Assembly: GCA_006503535.1 (NCBI GenBank)
Contig: QYRS01000010.1
Span: 496,001-560,000, forward strand
Origin: Arthrinium phaeospermum
Lineage: Eukaryota > Ascomycota > Sordariomycetes > Amphisphaeriales > Apiosporaceae
Reading direction: 5' to 3'
Length of the DNA: 64,000 nucleotides
In this document: positions 33,298 to 45,131 of the stretch, one piece after another
Numbering within the stretch: position 1 is the stretch's first letter
Layout: each line of letters starts with the position of its first letter
Made by a program: the position numbers and the translations under genes
Notes under the pieces: generated by a model
Databases searched by the model: none
Seen by the model: only the letters and a program-made list of their open reading frames with translations
What the model was told of the DNA's origin: nothing

Positions 33298-35462
33298 TCA
33301 CATATCAACGCCTCGGGTATCGTCCTTCATCATGTCCTCCTCACTGCCGAGCTCCTTCTCGAGCTCGTCCGCGACAAACCCTTCGTAGTCCTCCAGGTTC
33401 TTCTGGATGTGCACCTTGAATTTGATGATGTCGTTCAGCATCTTTTCAATCTCCGTGTGCAACTCTTCCCGCAGAGAGTTCGCGCGCAGAGTGAGCTGCT
33501 CGTATCTAAACAAATGTTAGTATGTAGTCTTAGGTATATGAGGAGTGATACGAGCTCAGGTGGGACATACTCAATGTTGGTGTTCATTTCACGCTGCTCC
33601 ATGAGCTGGACGGATTCGGTAAGCTGCGCGCGCATCTTGGCGAGTTCCTTCTCCATCTTTTCGATCTGGGCATCACTGGCCAGCTTCTGGGTGGTGGTAA
33701 CCTCCTTGGTCCTCTCGTACTCCTCCTCGGCAGCACGGACACGGTGCTCGAGAGCCTCAACTTCGGACCGCTTGTCTTCAATGGCTTCTTTAATGCCGTC
33801 CAACAAGTCGTGGTCTTTCATCATAGCATCCATGGCAGCGCTTCGTCGCTCGCTAATATCTTTCCGCAAGGCCATGAAAGCGTTCTTAACGCTACCTCGC
33901 AAGTCCAGATTCAAGATATGCGCCGGCTGGTACCCAGTGACCGGGTCGGCCAGCAGTCGTTCTGAGGTTTCCGATACCGCTCCTTTGTACGGGCCACCCA
34001 TCATGGAGCCTGTGAAGTTGGACTCATTGACCGTGACAGCCAGCTCAAACTGTTCGCCGTTGGCGTTGACAGCTGTGCTGGGGATCAAGCCGATCTGGTA
34101 GGCGAGGGTGTTGTACTTGTCCACAAGGCGCTCGAGCTCGTCAAGCCTGCGACTAGCATCCACCTCCTTTTCGGCCACCTTCTTCTTGACATCCTCCAGC
34201 CTCAGGGCGGCCGCTTCGATGCCCTTCTGCAGTCGTTCACGCTCCGAGGTCATGCGGTCAATATCCTGCATGCTAATTCCTTGGTCGTCGACTTCTTTCT
34301 GCAGTCCGCGCCGCTCGTCTTCGGCCTCCTGTAGCTCCTGCGCCAGCTTATCGTACTCCTCTTGCAGAACAGCGATACGGCTTTCGTACTTGTCTGAGCG
34401 TTGCATGGCGAGTGCGTTATATTCTTCGAACTTGCTCTTGTCTTCCTCCATAATCTTGAAATGATCATCAAGCACGCGTGGGTCTGGCGTTGCCTTTTCC
34501 ATATCTTCGATTTCCTGCAGGAGCCGGGCATTCTCGGTTTCTAGCATGTCAAGCTCGGATCGATACTTCGAGTTTGATCGTTCAAATGCTTCAGCCATTC
34601 CCTGCACATGCGGGGCCAGTGCTCTTTCTGCATCCTCGTCGCCGGCGTCGTCATCCATGGCAAGCCAGTCACGGTACGCGCTGCTGAGGAAGTCGAAAAT
34701 GATGCGATCGCCACTGATGTCGACTCCAGCCTCAGCGCATGCGTCGTCATAGCGGTAGCAAGAATAGCCCTCCAGCATCTGGGCCAACTGCATCATCCAG
34801 TGCAATAGGCCCAGGAAGGTGCTCCAGTTCTGTCCGCCCACAGCAGCAATCTGGGACTTGGTGATGCTCCTCTCGAAAGGGTACCGTAATTGTTTCAGGA
34901 TAGGAGGCACCTCCTGGTCGATGTTCTTCTGGAATCGATAAGCCGGGTCGATACGGTGATACAGCCATTGGAACAGGTAGTTGAAGTCTTTTTGTGTCGG
35001 GGACTTCATGATATTCTGGGAAAGGTTATGCTTCATCTCCATCTCGAAGTTGTTCTGCACCAGGTAGTCCAGTAACTCTTGGCCGATGCGCGCCTGGAAC
35101 GATCGGTCTTTAAGTGGTCGGGGGTCTCTTGGGACTCCGGCGGCTTGCGGTGCTTGCTGGAAGAAGCTCTGGTGGCTCATGGGGCCATTGTTGGAAGGGT
35201 GCGGTCGATAGACACTGCTTCGACGCGCATCGCCCTCGGAGTTGCGGCCAGGCAGACTGCCGGCCGCGTAGCTCTTGAAGGCCGAGGGAGGATGCGCGAG
35301 CGACTGGCGCTTAACCGACGAAAGGCCCATTTCGGGGAGGTTGGTGCCCGAGGACGAGCGACCGAACATGGGCTGCGTAGGGCGACTCATGGCGAGGGAG
35401 TGCCTAGATCCCGACATGGAGCGTACATGGTTGCCGCCGCTGTTTGAATTCGATCGTTTCAT
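33298..35462 (-). CDS. NDC80: Kinetochore protein Ndc80
   Basis: Exons 35462-33571 and 33505-33298 give 699 aa. The intron has GTATGT donor and GTTTAG acceptor. Ndc80 (Hec1) is the microtubule-binding subunit of the Ndc80 complex at the outer kinetochore. Seen: a basic, Ser-rich N-terminal tail with Aurora-type phosphosites (residues 1-110), then the calponin-homology domain ([60 protein letters not shown]), then long coiled coils from about 250 to the C-terminus interrupted by a loop near 455-500. Length and order match other filamentous fungi. Confidence 0.95.
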
Positions 35463-36260
35463 GGCTGAAGCCGGGTGCGGAATTGCAGAGTTTAGGTTGA
35501 TGCCGCCTAGTGTCTGGTCATGGGTAGCCGAGGGTTAGCGGCTGAGTCGCTACTCGCGGCAGGAACCAAAAAGAAGCAACAAAACAGCAAACCTACCTCA
35601 CGTGGTCTTCGTACGCTCCAAAGACCTGTATCCTGCGACATGTTGCAGGGGAAACTGCGATGTTGTGTGGTTTTCCCCCGGAAGGTCAAATCGTATATAT
35701 TACGACAAAATTGAGCCGAGAAAGGGGGGAATTCTGCCACGAAGGGGTTGTGCGACTAGATGGTTGTATTCCAAAACAACCGAAGCATCACCAATTGTTG
35801 ATACAACCAACAGCTGTCGCGAGTCGCAAAATAGATTGCTGCCCAAGAAGGATGCCATGCATTGATTGATCGGTGTTGACTACGCTGGTTTGAAGTAAAC
35901 AAACCCCGTCGCAGAAGGTGATTGGGCGGAAATAGTGGAGGTTACAAAACGCTTACTCTAGCTCGCCTGCCCCACCCAACCCTGCAGTTTGGCAGAAACA
36001 CTTGAGCTCCCGCTTAAGGAACGGCTGTCAATAGTGCTACAACCTACAAGTGTTTATTGGACCATGGGCCATCATCACCTATCTCCAGCATGAGCTCTGT
36101 ATTCACCCATCCTCCCCTATATTCACTACAATTTTGAAGAAATAGGCGAATCAGGCTCAATTCTGTCTCTGGAATTACTTATAAAATCCCAACTTTCCAA
36201 TAAACTTCTTTCCTACTCCGAATTTGAGCATGGATCTAATGCCGAGCAGCACGATCCATT
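35463..36260. other. Divergent promoter region
   Basis: Lies between NDC80 (leftward) and the OB-fold-like gene (rightward). No additional gene seen. Confidence 0.5.
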
Positions 36261-37355
36261 ATGGCACCAAAGAAGCTAGTCATTTTCGCTGGAGCGCCAG
36301 AAAGGAGCTCCCTTGAGCAGGATGGCCATGGCCTGTTGAATGGGTTTCTGGAACCTCACGCCAGATTTCTTGATAAATCTGACCCATCTCTCCCACAGCA
36401 TCATCTGGCCGCTTCGGGAAACGACTACGACGTTGATGCAGCGGCCTGGAGGTCAATCCCGCTACACAGAGCCCAGCTACACACCGGTTTCTCTCAGGTC
36501 CACGAGCTGAGCCAGAACTACGTTGGCGATGACAACTTCTTCTCGTCAGTGTCGGCTTCAGGCAGCTTTCGAGGAACAGGCGATGACACCTCAGGGCTGA
36601 GCCAATCATTGCTTAACGATTTCTATGACCACTCCCTTGCTGTGCATCAAGATGTACGGTCCTCTCAACTGCCCTCCGAAAGCTCTGTGATGGGATCGCA
36701 ATCATTCCTCACCACTCTGAGCTATGAGGACACCTTCAGTGAGGGGGCGTCATCTCAAGCGGATCGTACTCTTGGGTTGGGAAACGGGAGGCTCAGTAAT
36801 CTGTCCGCCCTGCCGAACGCGGCTCATCTGAAGGCAATCCAGCCCCAGACGATGAGCGTCAACCTCATTGTAGGCATCATCTCTATAGCAGAGCCGCGCA
36901 CAGTTACGACCAAGTGGGGCTCAAGCAAGACACTTATTGAGCTCTTGGTCGGAGACGAAACGAAAGCCGGATTCAGCGTGACGTTTTGGTTGACTGCCAC
37001 TGGAAACGCGGCAAACGAGACTGACGCCATTCTGCGGGATCTGCGAAGGCGCGACATTATACTGCTCCGCAACGTTGCGCTGAGTGAATTCAAAACCAAG
37101 GTGCACGGCCATAGCTTACGGAAAGGTTTCACCAAAATCCAACTGCTGTATCGGCAAAGACTCGACGAAGACGACGTGGGGGGCTTCTATAGTATCAGGG
37201 ATCTCTCGTCGAGGAGCGCAACTCATCCCCAGGTGTTAAAGACAGCCAGGGTGCGTCAATGGGTGCTCGACTTCGTTGCGCAGCCTGTGTTTGCAGGACA
37301 AAATAATAGGCAGGGGCTTCGGCGCTGGGAGATGCCCCCTGACGATTCACAATAA
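36261..37355 (+). CDS. Putative OB-fold nucleic-acid-binding protein
   Basis: Single exon, 364 aa. The N-terminal 190 residues are polar and probably disordered (SLSQSLLNDFYDHSLAVHQD; SQSFLTTLSYEDTFSEGASS). From about residue 195 a beta-rich domain looks like an OB fold: MSVNLIVGIISIAEPRTVTT, KTLIELLVGDETKAGFSVTF, LRDLRRRDIILLRNVALSEF, KGFTKIQLLYR. Such folds bind single-stranded DNA in RPA-, Teb1- and shieldin-type proteins. The arrangement of a long disordered N-terminus and a C-terminal OB domain is reminiscent of SHLD2, but that similarity is only impressionistic. Confidence 0.65.
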   Translation: MAPKKLVIFAGAPERSSLEQDGHGLLNGFLEPHARFLDKSDPSLPQHHLAASGNDYDVDAAAWRSIPLHRAQLHTGFSQVHELSQNYVGDDNFFSSVSASGSFRGTGDDTSGLSQSLLNDFYDHSLAVHQDVRSSQLPSESSVMGSQSFLTTLSYEDTFSEGASSQADRTLGLGNGRLSNLSALPNAAHLKAIQPQTMSVNLIVGIISIAEPRTVTTKWGSSKTLIELLVGDETKAGFSVTFWLTATGNAANETDAILRDLRRRDIILLRNVALSEFKTKVHGHSLRKGFTKIQLLYRQRLDEDDVGGFYSIRDLSSRSATHPQVLKTARVRQWVLDFVAQPVFAGQNNRQGLRRWEMPPDDSQ

Positions 37356-38060
37356 ATAGGCGTGGCCAAACAGCAGCAAATACTGGCTAAAAGGAGACAT
37401 ACAATATTATTCAAGTGTTAGATATCGAGGACTGGTCAGTTAGAAAGGCAGGGTCTTTGTTTTCAAGGAGTTGACGTAGAAGATAAATGTGTCGGCCGAA
37501 TAAGGTTAGGTTGGCTGGCATCTCATGACGTTCGTGGGATAGAATGTCTCAGTTGCAGGAGGACAGGAGGATTCAGTAATCTCAATATTTACACTGGTCA
37601 TGGAGGCAAATGTCTTCAAGCATACAGCACCTCTATGATAGGCACGCTCACTTTTTTGCCTCTGCGAAGTGCGGTATTACTCATTTTATGGGTAGATCAT
37701 GGGTTGATCAACAGTCGCAACCCAGTTGGACCCTTATCTGAATGGTGAGTGCGCATCCCTGCCGGTTGCGTTTCCAGCCAATTGGGTTTCTTCACCCACT
37801 CTGATTGGGCCCGCTGTGTTCCCAAAGTACCGCGGGGCATGGGAAAAAAGTGAAAAGTGAATGGCCTAGCATCGGAGCCCCTCCAAAATTTCATCCAGTC
37901 ACCCCGCGATCCCACGAGCCACATGAATTCACGCGCAGTTGGACTTCACCTCCCCCTATAAAAACATTGCACCACATTAGCAACTTCTCTCCTGCTCAAC
38001 CCTGTAGAGACTGTGCCAAATTGCCTATACTCCAGCGCCCAAGGCTTTGAAATTGCCAAA
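37356..38060. other. Intergenic, ADE13 promoter
   Basis: Holds the 3' flank of the OB-fold-like gene and the ADE13 promoter with a TATA box near 37967. No other gene seen. Confidence 0.5.
37967..37973 (+). promoter_or_regulatory. TATA box of ADE13
   Basis: TATAAAA in a C-rich context (CTCCCCCTATAAAAAC), 94 bp before the ATG, followed by a pyrimidine-rich leader. Confidence 0.55.
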
Positions 38061-40515
38061 ATGACAGGCTACGACACGTACAAGACCCCTCTTGACTCTC
38101 GCTATTCCAGTATGTCGCTCTGTGCTTTTCGCGAATTGTGGGATAAATCGGGCTTGCTATTCCGCCCCTTTTGACTTGTATTTAAAATCATGGCTGACAC
38201 TATAATTTACCTAAGGCGATGAGATGAAGCAGCTTTTCAGCCAGCGCTCCCGTCATTCGACATGGCGCAAGCTCTGGCTGTATCTCGCCGAGGCCGAGAA
38301 GTAAGTGCTCCGGAATGCTGCTTGTCGCCTTCGATGAAGCTATGATTTGATAAATGGCCCGATGGGAGACTAACCCTGTCTTTAGAGAGCTCGGTATCGA
38401 CACCATCACTGATCTGGCAATCGCTCAGATGAAGCAGCATATCATCGTCTCTAACGACGACTTTGGGGTCGCTGCTGTCGAGGAAAAGCGCCGCAAGCAT
38501 GATGTCATGGCCCATGTTCATTCCTACGGCCAAGTAAGTATCATGTCTGAATAAAGATTCATCGATTGCTAATACGAGGTGCAGGTCGCACCCGCTGCTG
38601 CTGGTATCATCCACTATGGAGCCACCTCCTGCTATGTCACCGACAACGTAAGGGCTTCTACTCGCCCAACGATGGGTTAGGCGTGCAGGACAATGCTGAC
38701 TATTCATGTTACAGGCCGAGCTCATCTTGATGAAGAACGCCCTGGAGCTTATTCTTCCTAAGGTGGCGAAGGTCATCTACAACCTGCGGTCGTTCGCTCT
38801 CGAGTGGAAGGATGAGCCTACTCTCGGCTACACTGTACGTTCTCCCTTGCGACGCAAAGCTCCATCTGGCACAGGCACACTCTGCTAGTTCATGTGGTAT
38901 CCGCTGACATGCAGAAATCCGCAGCATTACCAACCAGCGCAAATGATCACCGTCGGAAAGAGAGCCTGCCAGTGGACTCAGATGCTTATGATGGGTCAGT
39001 ATTCTTGATTTTCGCGAAAACTTTCGACAATAGCGATCTATTTCTGCCTTATTTGGTGTTCAAGGGCACTGGCTGATATGTGTGGCACAGATTTGGAGAA
39101 CATCGAGCGGGTATATCAAGACTTGAAGTTCAGAGGCGCCCAAGGCACCACTGGTACCCAAGCGTGAGTTTTGACCCGTATACTGTTTAAATAGCACAGA
39201 CGGATCGAAAAACTTCTAACGCAGTATTATTAGTTCGTTCATGGAGATTTTCGACAATGATGCCGAGAAGGTGGATCGCCTCAACGAAATCCTCTGCCAA
39301 AAGGCTGGGTTCCCCAGCTGTTACGACATCTCTTACCAGACCTACCCGCGAAAGGTTGATCTCAACATTGCAAACGCCGTTGCTGGTCTCGGTGGTAAGC
39401 TTCTACCTCACTCCGCTGATGGATCCCATTGCCGGGCCACTGTTTCGTCGGTAGCTGACTCGTGCTTGCAGCAACCGTTATGCAGATCACTGGTGATATC
39501 CGCCATCTTGCCAACATGAAGGAAGTCGAAGAGCCTTTCTCCAAGGTAGGGATATAAATAACATCTATGTCAATATTCCCATTGTGACGCAGTAACTTAC
39601 TTTAAACAGGATCAAATCGGAAGCTCTGCTATGGCCTACAAGCGGAATCCTATGTTGTAAGTTCTCCCAGACTGACCATGACGCACTATAACTCTCTTAA
39701 GGCAAACGTGACTAATGACATACTCGCTATAGGTCTGAACGAATTGCCAGTCTTGGACGCAAGCTCGCTTCGCTCCCGATCAACTTCATGAACACCATGA
39801 GTGTTCAGTGGATGGAGCGCAGTCTCGACGACAGTGCGATTCGCCGCAGTGATATCCCGGAGCTGTTCCTCCTTGCAGATGCGTACGACCCCAAAGGCAT
39901 GCCGATGGTTACCTTCAAGAACATTACTAACGCCAAATAGGTGCCTGATCGGTATGGATGCTCTTTCTAACGGGCTTGTTGTATACCCCAAGAGAATTCA
40001 TGCACACAACCTTTCCGAGCTCCCCTTCATGATTACGGGTAAGTGGTTTCCGAAAATAATTCGCCCTATTCCTCCCCTTTTGGCCCCCCTTCGAAAGAGA
40101 AGGGGGTTAATGCACGGGTACTTGTCGAGTTTTCCGCCTTTCGTGCATTCTGTCTCAAGGTTATACTTCGATTTATGATACTGACGCCCTGCCAGAGAAC
40201 ATCATCATGAAGATTTGCGCCCAAGGTGGCAGCCGCCAGGATGCACACGAAGAAATTCGTGTCCTCTCTCACCAAGCCTCCGCCGTGGTGAAGAATGAAG
40301 GTGGCGAGAATGACCTGGTTGAGCGGATCAAGAACACCGAGTACTTCAAGCCAGTCTGGGGTGATATCGACGGCATGATGGATCCCAAGCTTTACGTCGG
40401 ACGCGCGCCCGAGATCGTGCAGCGTTACGCAGGCCAGGGAGGTCCGGTCGACCTGAAGCTGGCGCCTTACATGCAGAAGATTCTGGGCAGCTCAACAGTG
40501 CAACTGAACGTCTAA
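38061..40515 (+). CDS. ADE13: Adenylosuccinate lyase
   Basis: Thirteen exons: 38061-38109, 38216-38300, 38386-38533, 38585-38647, 38715-38834, 38925-38994, 39091-39163, 39234-39394, 39472-39545, 39610-39656, 39733-39882, 39941-40038, 40196-40515; they give 485 aa with every junction in frame. The cytosolic enzyme cleaves SAICAR to AICAR and adenylosuccinate to AMP, each releasing fumarate, in purine synthesis. Seen: [25 protein letters not shown] (substrate-binding His), [15 protein letters not shown], and the fumarase/ASL signature [11 protein letters not shown] with the catalytic serine loop. Length matches eukaryotic homologues. Twelve introns in 2.5 kb is unusually dense for this window. 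Confidence 0.97.
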
Positions 40516-41415
40516 ACTCTCAATGAGAAGTTATAGACAGCTAAACTGTTCTTGCATTGCGTGGCGTTTAGGAGGATGGGTATAGTTGTGGGTGTATATT
40601 TGATGGAAACAAAAAGTAGGTATGATGTAGATACCGTCCAATGGCATGTATAAGGCCGACAATTGTAGAACAGCCTGCGCACGGGCTTTCTGTAGAGCTG
40701 TATAAAATAGTAGAAGCATTTGTCTTAATTACTCATCTAATCATATTGTCGATAGGATTCGGAGACATGCAGATATGTTTCTGATGCATCTGGAGTTGCG
40801 TTAGGGTCCATCCACATTCCAATTCAGCGGTCGGCACCCCACTGACAGATTTATTATTAGTGCATTTCACCGTACCTACTTGGGCAGAACACTTGGGGAC
40901 CTAGCAGGCAACGCTTGTGGCAATCCCTGCCTGAAATTACTGGCTACTTGGTCTGGACTGCTGGGTTCACACTGTACTTGCAGCAGCGGGAGAGTTTCCG
41001 ACGTCACCGGGCGGCAAGGGATCCAGGATCGTTACCGACTCTCCTCCAAATCCACCCTTGGGTACTCCGTACTTACTTTGGCTCTCAGCCTCTCCCCCAC
41101 ATTAGAAGAAATCACACAACCTCTCCATAGCAATGACGGCCTAAACGTGGCATCGGAAGACCCGCCTGTTCTCGGCATTACTCAATATGGAATCAAATGT
41201 ATCCAATAATCCGTTTCTCATGCCGTGATCGATTGTGCCAGCTACTGTACCAATTCAACAACTGAAAGCGCGTCCTCTCCCTCGCGACACCTCAATACCC
41301 GAATACTGCCAAACACCGCAATCATCCCTAAGCGCCGCCCACGTTTCAAAGACCTGCCTGAACTTTCAACAGCCGCCAAGTCAGTCCGCCGTCGTCGTAT
41401 GAGCTGATCAGTTGG
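40516..41415. other. Intergenic, no gene recognised
   Basis: ADE13 3' flank and promoter of the next rightward gene. A short open frame at 41225-41407 ends just before the next start codon and is probably leader sequence. Confidence 0.5.
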
Positions 41416-43532
41416 ATGGCCGGGACAGGCTACAATGAGGTAGCAGTCATGGAATATTTGAAAGAAGGAGAGTCTGGTGGAGCAAACGTAACGGACGGTG
41501 GGAGAATGGAGAGATCGCCCTTGTCCAAGGCTAGAAGCCTATCCGATGGAGGAGGCACACAACTGTCCCCCTCACCGCTCATCATCGAAGCTGCGCGGCG
41601 GACTTCGAAGGACGACAGCTCTTTGAGAGACTCGGGCTCCTTTGTTGCAGGAGCGACCAATGCCGCTCCGGTGACTCCCAGAAAGCCAGAGTTCCCCATG
41701 CGCGGCCTTTCAATCCAGCTCCCTCCCCGCGACGCGTCTCCAATCCCGACCCCCGCCTCGATCAAGCCAAGTCCTTTGTCCCCGAAACTCGACCATTCTC
41801 AGATCTATGCATCGCCGACAAATATCCTTCCTCGACGGTCGCGAGGCCTAGACTTTTCGAGGGCAGCTACGAGCCTGCACCACTCGACACTTGCCGAGCA
41901 GTCCTCGCCCGACTCATCCCCCACCATTGGCGGCGGCAGCGGCAGGGCCATGAACATACCCGGGCGCAAAATCGGCGACTACGGATTCGAGCAATCAAAT
42001 TCGCTGTGGTCCATGATGGGTAACCAGGAGCGCATGAACATCTCTAGCTCGGTCGGCAGCGGGAATGTCGTGGCCTCTGATAGCTCTTCCAGCTCCGATG
42101 ACGACGACTTGATGGACGACGACATGGAAGACGCCTTCATGGGCACTCCTCAAGCTGCTAAAAGCGGCCCCGCGATGGGCGAGCAGACTCCACAAGGCTT
42201 TGGCATGAGTTCAGGTGTACCGTGGCTTACAAGCAACTCTCCCGCCGCGAACAGCCTGGCCAGCTTCCGGACGCGCCCACGGAAGCAACCGAAGAAAAAG
42301 TCGAGAGGTTTGTTGGGTTTGGGCTTTAAGTCTGCCACCTCCGCGAACCTGGGAAAATCGCCTCCAAATAACATGGTCAAGGATATGAAGGACATCCCTA
42401 GTACTGCTCAATCAAGGAGGGAGAGCATCAGCTGGGCTGCGAACCAGCTCCACATTTCAAGCGCTGATGCGGAGGATAGGGCGATAGACTCTGTGGAAGG
42501 TGGCCAAAGAGGTGTCATCAGACGTACGGTGACTCGGCGAGGCAATCTCTTTGTAAGACACCATCTCTGCCAGCCTCGTTGGTGTCATATTCAGAGGATA
42601 CCCACTTACATTTAGCACAGCCGAAAACGAAAGGTTTTGCCCGTATCCGGGCCGCCCTGGCAGAGGAAAACCAACCGGTCGATTGTGAAACTCGGCGCGA
42701 AGCCGAAGTCATCCGTCAAGTACGCGAAAGTGACATGGATCTCGAACCGCGCATACCTTCTGGCCCCCCTCCACCGCTGGATATTGCCGCCGCACAGATG
42801 TCCCCCAACCTACAAGGCGAAAACCTGGAGGACGTTGCCGAAGACGAGATGATGATGGGTGAGTCCGGCCTGTCTAGCAGCTTCAAACAACAGGCTGTGA
42901 AGAATTCTAAGGGAAAACCCTTCTGGGATACATTTTCTGAGACTGGCAGCGTCACAGGCAATCGAGTTACCCCTCCACCACCCGCCTTCCTTCCACGTGG
43001 CTCGTCGTCTGGCATCAGTGAGGATATTAATATGGACTCGCCTTCCCTTTCGGCTGGATCTGGCGCAGCGAGTTTATTCGGGCCTGGGCCTGCTCTGGCG
43101 ATGATTGGTACCGGTAGCGACAGTAACCGATCTGAGACCCCTCAGGCCCCTCCTTCGGCTGGCGGTTCACAAGGAGGCGCCCGAGTACCTCCTACGGCAG
43201 AAGAAATCACGCGACGCATCAATAATAAGCGGCGAAGGGACGATGATCTGGATTCCATCAGCTTCAAGCGACGAGCGGTAAGTCCTGGCATGAGTGTGCA
43301 TAACTCGCCCGTCATGCAGAGTCCTTTACAACGGGACAACATGCCTTGGGGCTCCCGCCCAGGAAGCAATGGGGGAGAGAAAGCATCGGGTACGCCCAGC
43401 GATAATGGAAGCTCCGGAGGAAATAACGGGAGCGCAGGACCAGGCAGACCTATTGCCGGCAGCAAAGGCCGGGTTGGTTTCCAGGGGATGACAGATACAC
43501 ATGATGGCCTGATGCGGATGAGCATCGAGTAG
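41416..43532 (+). CDS. Conserved fungal Ser/Pro-rich protein, function unknown
   Basis: Exons 41416-42552 and 42621-43532 give 682 aa; the intron has GTAAGA donor and AGCACAG acceptor. Mostly disordered and rich in Ser, Pro and Gly, with many SP/TP sites (APVTPRKPEFPMRGLSIQLP; SPIPTPASIKPSPLSPKLDH). A Ser run leads into an acidic stretch (SSSSSDDDDLMDDDMEDAFM). The best conserved-looking block spans the splice site: TVTRRGNLF joined to PKTKGFARIRAALAEE and ETRREAEVIRQVRESD. A bipartite nuclear signal may be NNKRRRDDDLDSISFKRRA. I believe similar proteins occur widely in filamentous fungi, but I cannot assign a role; nuclear and phosphorylated is a guess. Confidence 0.75.
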
Positions 43533-44127
43533 AAGCTGGTCAAAGGGGCGTCGTTTCATTACTTGCGGGCGTTTCCAGCGTTGATATTGGCGTCTTCTTG
43601 TTTAATGGGCGCCTTGGGGGTCATTTGGGCGTCTCGTACATTTTACCGGACATATCTTAGATCCGAATAGCCGTTCCGAAGTCCACATGGCAGACTGCGC
43701 TCACATAGGCTACCCATTATATGTATTGGCAGAACGAACAGTTCCAGTTCTGAGTTTTGGCTTGTATAATAAAACCCACATACAGCGCTATACATAATGC
43801 ATGGTCTGTGGACCGAGCCTGATAAATCCCATCTGTTGCTTTTGAAGTTGATGAACGTGGCACTGACTTTCGGGACCGATATTAGCTCGGCCAAGGTTTG
43901 GCGCTTGACGGAGTGACAACAAAGCGCGGGCTGGAGTTCAGCTCCTTGCAAAACCATCGCCCCTTGCCTTACTTCTTTACATCCATGTCTTTTCGCTACC
44001 GAGTTGATCGATCTCCTCAGAATACCGTTCAGCAATACCATACAACAAACAAGCTGAAAAGGCTAGGAGGTCAGATTCGAGAATAGATACTAGTTGCCGA
44101 TACTACTACTATTCTACGTCAGCCACA
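43533..44127. other. Intergenic, cupin gene promoter
   Basis: 3' flank of the preceding gene and promoter of the cupin gene. No gene seen. Confidence 0.5.
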
Positions 44128-44833
44128 ATGCCTCTCCGCGGACCAGTTCCCGTCAACCACTGCACCCGCGCCAACTCGGAGCGCGTGGTCGTGGGGCCGA
44201 CGACCATCTACATCTACGAGGACGGCTCGCGCACCGACTCGCGCATCGGCTGCATGGTGCTCGAGCTGCCCGCCGGCGCCTCGGGCCCGCCCATGCACTG
44301 GCACCGCTTCCACGACGAGTGCTTCTTCGTCACCAAGGGGTCCGTCGTCTTCGTGACCCCCGACGGCGACGTCGTCTGCGGCACGGGGGAGATGGTCACG
44401 GTGCCCCCGCGCGCGGTAGGTTTGACCGATTGAGCCTCCCTCTCTCTTGTTGTAGCTGGTGGGTGGGACTTATGGTTTGTCAGGTGCATACGTTCAAGAA
44501 TGCCAGCGAGACTGAGGATGCTGAGTTCTTCATGACTGCTACTCCCGGTATGTCTCTTCTCTATGTGATACCCGGTCATATCTCAAGTTCCATTATTCGG
44601 TTTACTGACACCTTCTCTTGCCAATACCCTAGGCTACTACATGGACTGTAAGTTCATTTGTATTTGCCTCTGCTCCCAATCCCCCTACAGAACCCCTTTA
44701 CTAAATGGATATCCAAGATTTCCGTACCATGAGCAAGGTCACGACCGAGGGAAAGAAGCTGACCCCAGAACAAACCCAACACATCATGGAGCTCTTTGGG
44801 ACGTTCCCGCCCGATGTGGAGTCGGAGCCGTGA
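44128..44833 (+). CDS. Single-domain cupin protein
   Basis: Exons 44128-44415, 44484-44547, 44633-44647 and 44718-44833 give 160 aa. The third exon is only 15 bases, and the last intron has branch TACTAAAT and acceptor TCCAAG. The cupin barrel shows motif 1 as GPPMHWHRFHDECFFVTKGS (metal ligands H, H and E) and motif 2 around TPDGDVVCGTGEMVTVPPRA; the ligand His follows in VHTFKNASE. The C-terminus is helical (SKVTTEGKKLTPEQTQHIME). Such small cupins act as oxygenases, isomerases or hydroxylase partners; the substrate is unknown. The first exon is strongly GC-biased. Confidence 0.8.
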
Positions 44834-45131
44834 GATGTGGTGGAGATCCCGCATTCTGGGGGCGACATTAGGTCAGAATGTGGAGTTCGATGCTGATGTT
44901 GTTAGCCGGGACAAGTGACAAGTCTGGGGGTGATCCACAGTGCCCAAAAATGGGTGGTTCTCTCAGAAGCTTAACTTTTGGGCACTTGTTCAAATTGGTT
45001 GTGAAATTCAGTCAGCAGACACATCATCATACGGATGCATGGTAGTTGTTATTCATTCTGCCATGTATTTCTATATCATACACGCTAAACGAGGTCTCAT
45101 GCAGTTGGCAGATGTTGTCTACTCGAATTCC

